From assembly GCA_016219235.1 (NCBI GenBank), contig JACRBO010000245.1, positions 1 through 15,715 on the forward strand: a stretch of 15,715 bases of DNA. The letters are read 5' to 3'. The stretch is from Chloroflexota bacterium. GTDB lineage: Bacteria; Chloroflexota; Anaerolineae; Fen-1058. The notes under the pieces are model-generated. The model was given only the letters and a program-made list of their open reading frames with translations. It was not told the origin of the DNA and searched no databases. Shown here piece by piece: positions 7,393-13,594 of the stretch. Positions within the stretch are counted from its first letter, which is position 1, and each line of letters starts with the position of its first letter. Made by a program: the position numbers and the translations under genes.

Positions 7393-7521
7393 GGTTATGA
7401 CCTCCGTTTACTCCGGTTAAGTGACGCTGAATTATCGACGGAAGTTCCACCCGCCAGTGCGCCTCAAGAATTTTTTCACAGCTGTAGGCGTGCAACCTTT
7501 TCCAAACCGTCGGCGTCCAGA

Positions 7522-7558
7522 GAGTGTAAGGCACACCACCAACAGTGTGCACACACTC
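7522..7558. repeat. Nested inverted repeat just upstream of a ribosome binding site
   Basis: An inner pair GCACAC/GTGTGC (7531-7536 and 7545-7550, eight-base loop) is enclosed by an outer pair GAGTGT/ACACTC (7522-7527 and 7553-7558). It ends four bases before the GGGAGG that serves the 45-residue gene. It could be an operator or an mRNA hairpin affecting translation of that gene. The rest of the gap 7393-7521 shows no promoter I would defend. Confidence 0.45.
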
Positions 7559-7573
7559 AACGGGAGGCGCGGA

Positions 7574-7711
7574 ATGGAAATCTTCTTGTGGCTGATGCTG
7601 ATTTTGGTGTTCGTCTGCTCACGCAAGTCGTCTGGCGGCAAGGCCCGCGCCGACCTGATGGTGCTGGTGATCGTGCTGTCCACCGTGTTTCTGGTGAGCA
7701 CCGTCCAGTAG
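7574..7711 (+). CDS. 45-residue putative membrane peptide
   Basis: The short protein MEIFLWLMLILVFVCSRKSS... has a hydrophobic segment at residues 2-15, a basic/polar turn (SRKSSGGKARAD, 16-27) and a second hydrophobic segment at 28-43. A two-helix membrane hairpin is the simplest reading. GGGAGG lies six bases upstream of the ATG, much better than any start further upstream in the same frame, where the peptide is Arg/Pro-rich and looks non-coding. I do not recognise a family. It stands alone between a divergent lipoprotein gene and the toxin-antitoxin promoter. Its small size means chance cannot be excluded, but the ribosome binding site and hydrophobic pattern favour a real gene. Confidence 0.55.
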   Translation: MEIFLWLMLILVFVCSRKSSGGKARADLMVLVIVLSTVFLVSTVQ

Positions 7712-7774
7712 CGAACACCTTCTACCTGTGGCTGTTGACCTGGACTCAGTTCACCGGGTACCGCCAATCATATC

Positions 7775-7783
7775 TGATATAAT
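7775..7783 (+). promoter_or_regulatory. Extended -10 promoter of the toxin-antitoxin operon
   Basis: TGA-TATAAT (7775-7783) is a perfect -10 with the TGN extension. The -35 position (7755-7760, CGGGTA) is poor, so the extended -10 must carry recognition. The predicted start site is near 7790, inside the inverted repeat at 7788-7813. Confidence 0.65.
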
Positions 7784-7787
7784 CATT

Positions 7788-7813
7788 CACAGTGAGCCAG
7801 TGAGCTCACTGTG
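7788..7813 (+). promoter_or_regulatory. Inverted-repeat operator of the toxin-antitoxin operon
   Basis: CACAGTGAGC (7788-7797) and GCTCACTGTG (7804-7813) are perfect reverse complements around a six-base spacer, CAGTGA. The repeat overlaps the predicted transcription start and lies 20 bases before the antitoxin ATG. Type II modules are usually autoregulated by antitoxin or antitoxin-toxin complex bound to such a site. That this antitoxin binds here is inference. Confidence 0.65.
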
Positions 7814-7832
7814 CAGCGAAAGGGATGAGCCA

Positions 7833-8021
7833 ATGGAAATGCCGAGTGTAAAAGAAGAAGCCCGCAAACTCGTTGAAGCGTTACCCGAAAATTCAACCTG
7901 GGATGATCTCATGCACGAGATTTACGTTCGCCAGGCGATCGAAGCGGGGTTGGCGGACAGCCAGGCCGGACGCGTAATCAGCGTTGAGCAAGTCCGAAAG
8001 AACTTTGGATTGCCACAATGA
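7833..8021 (+). CDS. Putative type II antitoxin
   Basis: A 62-residue protein, MEMPSVKEEARKLVEALP... then STWDDLMHEIYVRQAIEAGL, ending VRKNFGLPQ. The sequence is mostly helical and charged. The pattern of a Lys/Glu-rich first helix, a TWDDLMHEIYVR core and a short C-terminal V.SVEQVRKNF segment is one commonly found beside ParE/RelE toxins. It is not an obvious ribbon-helix-helix, AbrB or Phd type. It should neutralise the toxin at 8018 and may bind the operator at 7788-7813. The stop overlaps the toxin start (ATGA). AAGGGATGA precedes the ATG; residue 3 is a second possible start. The antitoxin role is inferred from position. Confidence 0.75.
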   Translation: MEMPSVKEEARKLVEALPENSTWDDLMHEIYVRQAIEAGLADSQAGRVISVEQVRKNFGLPQ

Positions 8022-8305
8022 AGGTCTTCTGGACCGATCGCGCCATCGCCAACCTTCGCGCGGTCCACGACTACATCGCGCAGACATCGCCAGACTACGC
8101 GCAGCACACAGTCGATCGATTAACGCGACGCTCAGAACAGATTGGGGCGTTTCCGTACGCGGGACGCAGCGTGCCCGAATTCGATCGAGACGCCATCCGT
8201 GAAGTGCTCGAAGGCTCGTATCGCATCATCTACGGCATCAAACCATCGCAGATTGATGTTCTGGCCGTTATCCACAGTTCGCGCAAAATTCTGCTCGATG
8301 AATGA
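8018..8305 (+). CDS. ParE/RelE-family toxin
   Basis: The 95-residue product fits the ParE/RelE superfamily in length and pattern. It has an N-terminal MKVFWTDRAIANLRAVHDYIA helix region, a central FPYAGRSVPEF turn (45-55), then IREVLEGSYRIIYGI (60-74) and the C-terminal strand IDVLAVIHSSRKILL (79-93). R61, R69, H86 and R89 are the basic residues where the family acts. ParE types inhibit DNA gyrase and RelE types cleave mRNA on the ribosome; the sequence here looks closer to ParE but the target is not certain. It overlaps the antitoxin by four bases without its own ribosome binding site, so it is translationally coupled. A terminator follows within 12 bases. Confidence 0.87.
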   Translation: MKVFWTDRAIANLRAVHDYIAQTSPDYAQHTVDRLTRRSEQIGAFPYAGRSVPEFDRDAIREVLEGSYRIIYGIKPSQIDVLAVIHSSRKILLDE

Positions 8306-8316
8306 CTTCGCCTTGA

Positions 8317-8359
8317 AATAGCACGGGCGCGATGATGGCATCGTGCCCGTTTTGCTATT
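8317..8359. terminator. Terminator after the toxin gene, probably bidirectional
   Basis: ACGGGCGCGATG (8323-8334) pairs with CATCGTGCCCGT (8339-8350), 12 pairs including one G-T, around an ATGG loop, followed by TTTT. Flanking AATAGC (8317-8322) and GCTATT (8354-8359) can extend the stem. It sits between convergent genes (toxin and rimO), so it may stop transcription from both sides; the run is better for the plus strand. Confidence 0.85.
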
Positions 8360-8400
8360 CACTCGTCACCGCGAAGCATCCCGCTGGGGCTCATTTCTCG

Positions 8401-9765
8401 TCAGCTGCGCAGCGTAATCACCTGCGGCTCATTCAACACCACGTGTCCGCTCAGGTCATACGTCATCGCACCGTCGATCTTGACCGGCACGAATTCGCCT
8501 GACGGAATTGTGCCCTGCAAGATGACCAGCCCGTCGATCTCGGGCGCATCACGATAAGTGCGACCCAGCGTCAGGCCATCGCCCTGCCCTTCGATCAGCA
8601 CCTCAAGCGTGCGGCCCACCTGCGCCTGATTCTTCTTCAGCGAAATCGACTGCTGCATTTCCATCAAGCGCTGATAGCGTTCCTGTTTGACTTCTTCCGG
8701 CAACTGCCCCGCCTGATCAGCCGACGGCGTGCCAGGCTCAAACGAGTATTGGAATGCCCCCACCCGATCGAACTCCAGGTCCCGCACGAACTGCAATAAC
8801 CCTTCAAATTCGGCTTCGGTCTCGCCGGGATAACCGACGATGAATGTGGTGCGAATCGCCACGTCGGGCATCGCCACGCGCACTTTCTCCAGCGTGCGAT
8901 ACACCCACTCGATGTTGGCGGGGCGGCGCATGCGCTTGAGTGTTTCGGGGTGACCGTGCTGCAAAGGAATATCGACGTAGTGGGCAATCTGCGGCCGAGC
9001 GGCCATCACTTCGATCAAGCGATCCGTCATCGCGCCGGGATACTGATACATCAGCCGCAGCCACTTCAACTCCGGCGCGGCGTCGCAAATCGATTCGAGC
9101 AAATTCGGCAGGCCGTCTTTTAGTCCCAGATCATGGCCGTAGTCCGTCAGGTCCTGCGCGATCAGGATCGCTTCACGCACGCCATGTTCGGCCAGCACTT
9201 GCGCTTCGTGGATGATGGCTTCGGGCGGGCGCGACACGGCGGTGCCCTTGATGCGCGGGATCGAGCAGAAAGCGCAGGGCCGTCGACACCCATCGGCGAT
9301 TTTGAGATAGGCGCTGACGCCGGACACCGACACGCGCAGCGCGCCATGCTCGTCCGCGCCGACGACTCTGGCTTCTTCCGGCAAGTGATACAGCGGCTCA
9401 GGATGTTTCGTTGTGCGGAGTTTATCGGTGAACTCGACGATGTCCATCCAGCGGCGCGTGCCGATCACGCCGTCGATGCCGGGGACTTCTTCCACCAGCT
9501 GCGTGCCCCAGATTTGTGAGAGGCAGCCGGCGGCGATCAACGTTTGCCGGCGCTTCTTGCCTTCGGCCAGTTCACGCAGCGATCGGATCGATTCGGCCCG
9601 CGACGGCCCGATAAAGCCGCACGTGTTCACGATCAGGATCGCGGCCTCGTCGGGTTGTTCGACGGGCGTGTAACCGGATTGATTGAGCAGCTGCGCCATG
9701 CTGTCGGAATCGACCGAGTTTTTGGCGCAGCCGAGTGACAGGAGAAAGTACTGTTTGGACTTCAC
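8401..9765 (-). CDS. rimO: Ribosomal protein uS12 methylthiotransferase
   Basis: This 454-residue radical-SAM enzyme adds a methylthio group to an Asp of ribosomal protein S12. The N-terminal UPF0004 domain has its three cluster cysteines: C13 (LGCAKNSVDS), C49 (NTCGF) and C81 (AGCLSQ). The radical-SAM motif is C160-xxx-C164-xx-C167 (DGCRRPCAFC). DIPLQHGHP (265-273), FIVGYPGETE (308-317) and FQYSFEPGTPS (338-348) favour RimO over its tRNA-acting relative MiaB. A TRAM domain follows at about 378-441. The start is GTG, with GGGGGAA four to five bases upstream. It is the last gene after rplI and the RodZ-like gene, preceded by a hairpin with a T-run that may limit read-through. Confidence 0.94.
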   Translation of the reverse strand: MKSKQYFLLSLGCAKNSVDSDSMAQLLNQSGYTPVEQPDEAAILIVNTCGFIGPSRAESIRSLRELAEGKKRRQTLIAAGCLSQIWGTQLVEEVPGIDGVIGTRRWMDIVEFTDKLRTTKHPEPLYHLPEEARVVGADEHGALRVSVSGVSAYLKIADGCRRPCAFCSIPRIKGTAVSRPPEAIIHEAQVLAEHGVREAILIAQDLTDYGHDLGLKDGLPNLLESICDAAPELKWLRLMYQYPGAMTDRLIEVMAARPQIAHYVDIPLQHGHPETLKRMRRPANIEWVYRTLEKVRVAMPDVAIRTTFIVGYPGETEAEFEGLLQFVRDLEFDRVGAFQYSFEPGTPSADQAGQLPEEVKQERYQRLMEMQQSISLKKNQAQVGRTLEVLIEGQGDGLTLGRTYRDAPEIDGLVILQGTIPSGEFVPVKIDGAMTYDLSGHVVLNEPQVITLRS

Positions 9766-9778
9766 GGTTCCCCCGGCT

Positions 9779-9818
9779 AAAAAGACACGAATCCCACGAA
9801 GACCGTTCGTGAGATTCG
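9779..9818 (-). terminator. Hairpin with T-run between the RodZ-like gene and rimO
   Basis: CGAATCCCACGAA (9788-9800) and TTCGTGAGATTCG (9806-9818) form a 13-position stem with one mismatch and a GACCG loop. On the minus strand it is followed by TGTC and five T (9783-9779). This fits an intrinsic terminator for the gene ending at 9842. Only 13 bases then remain before the rimO GTG, so rimO must rely on read-through or on a promoter upstream of the hairpin; the element may act as an attenuator. Confidence 0.68.
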
Positions 9819-9841
9819 CGCAAGGTGGCTATCAGAACAAC

Positions 9842-10747
9842 TCAGGGCCGCTGTGTGGACGAAAACAGAGTCACGGCCGGAACAGATGGATTACTCAGCG
9901 CGGCGGCCAATGGCACATCTTCACTGCCGCTGCGACTCCAGGCCCGGGCAACGATCTGGCCGCGTTGGCCCAGCACACCCGATCGGGTCCGGGCATCCAC
10001 CTTCAGCGCCGCGGCATTGCCTGTTTCCACGATCACTTGATCGGCGGCGATCCAGTCGCGCGTTTCGTTCGGCGTCATCAGCCCTTCAAAGGCCGTCTGC
10101 CCGTCGCGGATGACGCGCAACCACACGTGCTCGCTGGCGGTCAGCGTGAGCGACACCGGTGCGGCCGACGCTTGCGCCAGCACCGAAGGTATATCGGCCA
10201 GGCGAGTCTCGCCAGTCAGGGGCACAGTGGAATCGGGCGTGGGCAATGGCCGCGCCCCACTCGTCAACGCGGAAACAATCAAGAACGCGCCGATCACAAA
10301 TAGCACCAGCGCGCCAATGATCAACACTGACGTAGGGATGCCGCCTGGTGAAGCCGGCGCTGTATCCCGATTGCCCCCCAGTGAAATTTTAGGGATCGAC
10401 GGCAGCTCAATCGAGCGCGTGGGACGCGGCACCGATCGATCGGGCGCGGGCGTCAACGGCTTGACGGTCACCGGTGCGGACGGCTTAACTACCGGTGGAG
10501 GCGCTACCGGAGTAACCGGCCCCAGCGCATCCAGCGTCGAAGCCAGGGTCTCGCCGTTCAGGCCGAGGTAGTTGGCATAGGAACGCACAAAACCGCGCGC
10601 CTGAACCGGGCCGGGCAGCGCGCTGATGCGATTCGCTTCGAGCGCTTCCAGATAGACCGATTTGATGCGCGTAGCTTTGAAGGCCTGCGCAATGGTCAGG
10701 CCCTGGGCTTCGCGCGCGGCGCGCAGTTGTGATCCGACGTCTGTCAT
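9842..10747 (-). CDS. RodZ-like HTH, single-TM, DUF4115 protein
   Basis: The 301-residue protein has three parts. Residues 4-70 form a RodZ-type helix-turn-helix (GSQLRAAREAQGLTIAQ, then ALPGPVQARGFVRSYANYLGL). A Pro-rich linker (78-135) leads to one membrane helix (about 138-161). The C-terminal DUF4115-like domain (198-272) includes HVWLRVIRDG, FEGLMTPNE and ETGNAAALKV. RodZ links MreB to the membrane and supports cell shape; related proteins in other phyla may be shape or transcription factors. No cell-shape gene neighbours it here, so the exact role is open. The gene follows rplI by 26 bases and lacks a good Shine-Dalgarno. A 17-bp palindrome fills that gap. Confidence 0.85.
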   Translation of the reverse strand: MTDVGSQLRAAREAQGLTIAQAFKATRIKSVYLEALEANRISALPGPVQARGFVRSYANYLGLNGETLASTLDALGPVTPVAPPPVVKPSAPVTVKPLTPAPDRSVPRPTRSIELPSIPKISLGGNRDTAPASPGGIPTSVLIIGALVLFVIGAFLIVSALTSGARPLPTPDSTVPLTGETRLADIPSVLAQASAAPVSLTLTASEHVWLRVIRDGQTAFEGLMTPNETRDWIAADQVIVETGNAAALKVDARTRSGVLGQRGQIVARAWSRSGSEDVPLAAALSNPSVPAVTLFSSTQRP

Positions 10748-10752
10748 GGGCT

Positions 10753-10769
10753 TTCGGATATTATCCGAA
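10753..10769. repeat. 17-bp perfect palindrome before the RodZ-like gene
   Basis: TTCGGATA-T-TATCCGAA lies between the rplI stop (10774) and the RodZ-like start (10747), ending five bases from the ATG. It occupies the place where a ribosome binding site should be. It might be an operator site, a translation-limiting hairpin, or chance. Loop size is too small for a perfect hairpin, so some pairs would have to open. Confidence 0.5.
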
Positions 10770-10773
10770 GTGG

Positions 10774-11352
10774 CTACGCGGCTGATTCGTCCTCAGCCAC
10801 GGCGGTTGCCGCAGATGCGGTTGCCTCAGATGCGGTGGTCGCGGCGACCGGCTCGGCCACGACGGGGGCCGCCGCAGGAGCCGCAGCCGCTTCGCCGTAC
10901 GAGGTGTCTTCGCGGACGACGTTGACGGTAATTTCCGGCGCGAGTTCGCTGGCCAGACGCACGGCGACTTTGTGCACGCCCAGCGCGCGGATCGGTTCGC
11001 GCAGTTCGACCTTGCGGCGGTCCACATCGAGACCGGCCACCCGCTTGACTTCATCGACGATGTTCTGCGAGGTCACCGAGCCGTACAGTTTGCCCGCTTC
11101 ACCTGCACGCATCTTGAATGACAGTGAAATCTGCGCCAGCTGCTCGGCCAGACTGGAGGCTTCCGACGCCAACGCGGCCTGCCGCTTCTGCTCGGCTCTG
11201 GATAGAGTTTCAGCCTGCTTCAACGCGCCGGGGGTGGCCAGCGTGGCCAGACCCTGCGGAATCAGATAATTCCGGCCATAGCCATCGGCCACGTTCTTGA
11301 CAACACCGGCTTTGCCCAACTTGGTAACGTCACGCTTCAACAACACCTTCAT
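10774..11352 (-). CDS. rplI: 50S ribosomal protein bL9 with Ala-rich C-terminal tail
   Basis: The 192-residue product is bL9, a large-subunit protein bound near the L1 stalk on 23S rRNA. The N-terminal signature GKAGVVKNVADGYGRNYLIP spans 13-32. The connecting helix (about 42-75) and the C-terminal domain (78-150, KLYGSVTSQNIVDEV, ALGVHKVAVRL) are complete. Usual bL9 has about 150 residues; this one carries a tail of roughly 40 residues (153-192), almost all Ala, Val, Pro, Glu and Thr, ending EDESAA. Such tails are low-complexity and likely disordered. GGGAGT lies about 10 bases upstream of the ATG. A promoter at 11388-11416 should drive rplI, the RodZ-like gene and perhaps rimO. Confidence 0.96.
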   Translation of the reverse strand: MKVLLKRDVTKLGKAGVVKNVADGYGRNYLIPQGLATLATPGALKQAETLSRAEQKRQAALASEASSLAEQLAQISLSFKMRAGEAGKLYGSVTSQNIVDEVKRVAGLDVDRRKVELREPIRALGVHKVAVRLASELAPEITVNVVREDTSYGEAAAAPAAAPVVAEPVAATTASEATASAATAVAEDESAA

Positions 11353-11387
11353 TTTGGATCGACTCCCGTATTTAGATTCGGATGCAG

Positions 11388-11416
11388 ATGATACCTCAAA
11401 AACGGCTAAAACTCAA
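11388..11416 (-). promoter_or_regulatory. Promoter of the rplI operon
   Basis: On the minus strand TTGAGT (11416-11411) and TATCAT (11393-11388) are separated by exactly 17 bases. The predicted start is near 11381, giving a leader of about 29 bases. The spacer is flanked by the inverted repeat 11394-11430, one arm of which fills part of the spacer. Confidence 0.6.
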
Positions 11417-11430
11417 ATGACTTTTTGAGG
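11394..11430. repeat. Inverted repeat overlapping the rplI promoter
   Basis: CCTCAAAAA (11394-11402) and TTTTTGAGG (11422-11430) are exact reverse complements with a 19-base spacer containing the -35 of the rplI promoter. It could be a regulator-binding site or, read as RNA on the plus strand, a weak hairpin. No neighbouring regulator suggests which. Confidence 0.45.
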
Positions 11431-11483
11431 CGTCAGCGGTCGTGGGGGAATAATGGCCTATAGTTTCGCCGCTCACCCCTGAG

Positions 11484-11489
11484 TACAAT
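11484..11489 (+). promoter_or_regulatory. Possible -10 element of the FG-GAP gene
   Basis: TACAAT at 11484-11489 lies 43 bases before the ATG at 11532, a plausible place for a -10. The matching -35 position (11461-11466, TAGTTT) is weak and there is no TG extension. This is the best candidate in the divergent gap but only tentative. Confidence 0.35.
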
Positions 11490-11531
11490 CTATTTCAAGT
11501 CTGCACTCAAGCACCCTTTCAGGAGCCCGCC

Positions 11532-13517
11532 ATGAAGATTCTCCGTCTTACAGCCGCTCTCATCGTCGCCGCCGTGGCTTTGAGCGTGGCAAACCAGGTT
11601 CTCCGCGCCGCGCCGGCTTACACGCTGACGCTCAAATGGCAACGCTGCTATCCGGACTGGTGCGAAACCGGCTGGTACGCCTCGCCCGCCGTGGCCGATC
11701 TGGACAAAGATGGCCGCCAGGAAGTGTTATGGGGCGGCTACACACTGATGGCCGTGAACGGCTTCAGCGGCACGTTGAAATGGAGCACAACGAACACCGG
11801 CCGCCTGTGGCCGGGCATCGTCGTGGCCGATCTCGATCACAATGGCACGCTGGAGGTGGTCACGGCCAACGGCGGCGGCTACATTGACGTGTACAACGCC
11901 AACGGATCGGCTGTAAGCGGCTGGCATATTCGACCGACCGGTACGTCGAACGAAATCCGCAGCCTGGCCGTGGCCGATATTGACGCGAATGCCGATCTAG
12001 AAATCGTGGTGTGCTCCACGCGCTCGGACAATCAGTGGTTCGTGTACGAGCATACGGGCGTGCTGCGGTCCGGCTGGCCGCGCCAGACCGATAGCAACAC
12101 GGAAGGCTACGCGGCCGGCTGCTTCAATGAAAACGTCGGGGTGGCCGATGTCGATCGCGACGGGCAAGGCGACATCATCGGGCCTAACGATACTCACTAC
12201 GTCGTCGCCTATCACGCCAACGGATCGGCCTTACGCGCGAGTTCGATTTACGGGCAAATCGGCGGGCAGAACAAGCCGTGGGCGCGCGTGGGCGTGCATG
12301 TCGATCATGCCGTCGATCTGCGCGGTTACGCCAACTGCGGCGTCGAGCATCGCCCCAACATGGCGAACAGCGCGCCGACCATGGCGGATGTGAACGGCGA
12401 CGGCACATTGGAGATCATCATCGTCGGCAACGTCTACAACTGTGGCACCAGTCCGTACACCGATCTGTACGAGATGCCCTTCATCTTCAACGCCGATCGC
12501 ACGCGCTGGAAAGACGCCACGCACGATTGGACGGTCATCCCCACGCCCGATAGCGCAGCCGCGCCCCTGAGCGAAGACTACAACCTGATCGAGAACAATG
12601 TGCCCAATCCCGTCGTCGCCGATCTGGATGGCGACGGGTTGAAGGAAATTCTGTATCCGTCCTACGATGGGCGCGTCCACGCTTACTGGCTGGACAAAAG
12701 CGAGCACGGCAGTTGGCCGTTTGAAGTGTATCAACCCGCCGAAGGATTCTATCGGTTTGCCACCGAGCCGATCGTGGTGGATTTGAATCACGACGGCAAA
12801 GCCGAAGTGATCTTTGCCTCGTGGACAGAAAACGGCAGCAACGCGGCGGGCAAACTCTATATCGTCAGCTGGGACGGGAATCTGATCCAGTCGATCGATT
12901 TGCCGCGCGACACCGGCGATGATCGCGGGGGATCGCTGGCCGCGCCCACCATCGCCAACATCGACAACGATCTCGATCTTGAATTGCTGGTGGGCACGAT
13001 CAATAAGGGGCTGGTCGCTTACGACCTCGGCGATTCGGCCAACGCCCGTATCCTGTGGGGCACCGGTCGTGGCAATTATCAACGCACCGGCTTAGCCCCC
13101 GCCCCGATCGATAACAGTGGCTCGCTCGATTCGTCTTACAAGACAGTGAGCCACTCGCAGCCACAGCCGGGCGCGGCATTGACGTACACGATCGTTTTGA
13201 CTAACCCCGGCCCGCTGCTCAGCGCCGTGCGTGTGACGGACGCTCTGCCCCTCAATGCTTCCTTCATCGCGGGCAGCGTCAACGCCTCAAGCGGCAGTTG
13301 GGGCTTAAGCGGCAACGTGTTGACGTGGACGGGCGTGGTCTCATCGACACGCCGCGTGACAGTGACGTATATCATGACGACCAGCAGTGCCATTACCCTG
13401 CCCACTGCCATCGTCAACACGGTCCTACTGAATGATGGCCTGGGGCGAGTGCTGAATCGCAGCGTGGCGGCAATACTGAATGCTTTCGACGTGTATTTGC
13501 CGCTCTTACGAAAGTAA
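11532..13517 (+). CDS. Secreted FG-GAP/VCBS propeller protein with DUF11-like domain
   Basis: The 661-residue protein has an N-terminal signal peptide (hydrophobic core about 6-20, likely cut after RAAPA). Eight Asp-rich calcium-loop motifs follow: DLDKDG at 56, DLDHNG at 100, DIDANAD at 149, DVDRDG at 206, DVNGDG at 286, DLDGDG at 364, DLNHDG at 417 and NIDNDLD at 477. They mark FG-GAP/VCBS blades of a beta-propeller, seven- or eight-bladed. Residues 535-645 resemble the DUF11 repeat (TYTIVLTNPGP, VRVTDALP, VTYIMTT). The C-terminus is FDVYLPLLRK, a tail typical of Chloroflexota exported proteins and possibly an anchoring or sorting signal. AGGAG is six bases from the ATG. Role may be adhesion or surface binding; no enzyme site is visible. 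Confidence 0.88.
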   Translation: MKILRLTAALIVAAVALSVANQVLRAAPAYTLTLKWQRCYPDWCETGWYASPAVADLDKDGRQEVLWGGYTLMAVNGFSGTLKWSTTNTGRLWPGIVVADLDHNGTLEVVTANGGGYIDVYNANGSAVSGWHIRPTGTSNEIRSLAVADIDANADLEIVVCSTRSDNQWFVYEHTGVLRSGWPRQTDSNTEGYAAGCFNENVGVADVDRDGQGDIIGPNDTHYVVAYHANGSALRASSIYGQIGGQNKPWARVGVHVDHAVDLRGYANCGVEHRPNMANSAPTMADVNGDGTLEIIIVGNVYNCGTSPYTDLYEMPFIFNADRTRWKDATHDWTVIPTPDSAAAPLSEDYNLIENNVPNPVVADLDGDGLKEILYPSYDGRVHAYWLDKSEHGSWPFEVYQPAEGFYRFATEPIVVDLNHDGKAEVIFASWTENGSNAAGKLYIVSWDGNLIQSIDLPRDTGDDRGGSLAAPTIANIDNDLDLELLVGTINKGLVAYDLGDSANARILWGTGRGNYQRTGLAPAPIDNSGSLDSSYKTVSHSQPQPGAALTYTIVLTNPGPLLSAVRVTDALPLNASFIAGSVNASSGSWGLSGNVLTWTGVVSSTRRVTVTYIMTTSSAITLPTAIVNTVLLNDGLGRVLNRSVAAILNAFDVYLPLLRK

Positions 13518-13543
13518 CCACGCCAGTTAAGCGTAGATCGCTA

Positions 13544-13552
13544 TGCTATAAT
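13544..13552 (+). promoter_or_regulatory. Extended -10 promoter of the DUF2085 gene
   Basis: TGC-TATAAT (13544-13552) is a perfect extended -10, identical to that of the pot operon. The -35 position (13524-13529) is poor. The predicted start site is near 13559, giving a leader of about 36 bases. Confidence 0.65.
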
Positions 13553-13594
13553 GACGCAACTCTAACGGTTAGGACTGCAACCCAAAGGTTCGCT

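Noticed and set aside
7421..7573. N-terminal extension of the 45-residue membrane peptide
   Set aside because: The extension is Arg/Pro/Thr-rich and runs through the hairpin and ribosome binding site; the ATG at 7574 is better supported.
7735..7783. TTGACC at 7735 as the -35 of the toxin-antitoxin promoter
   Set aside because: It is 37 bases from the TATAAT, far outside the 16-18 base spacing.
12231..13082. A 283-codon minus-strand open frame opposite the FG-GAP gene
   Set aside because: It mirrors the Asp-rich calcium-loop repeats of the true gene and has no ribosome binding site or domain.
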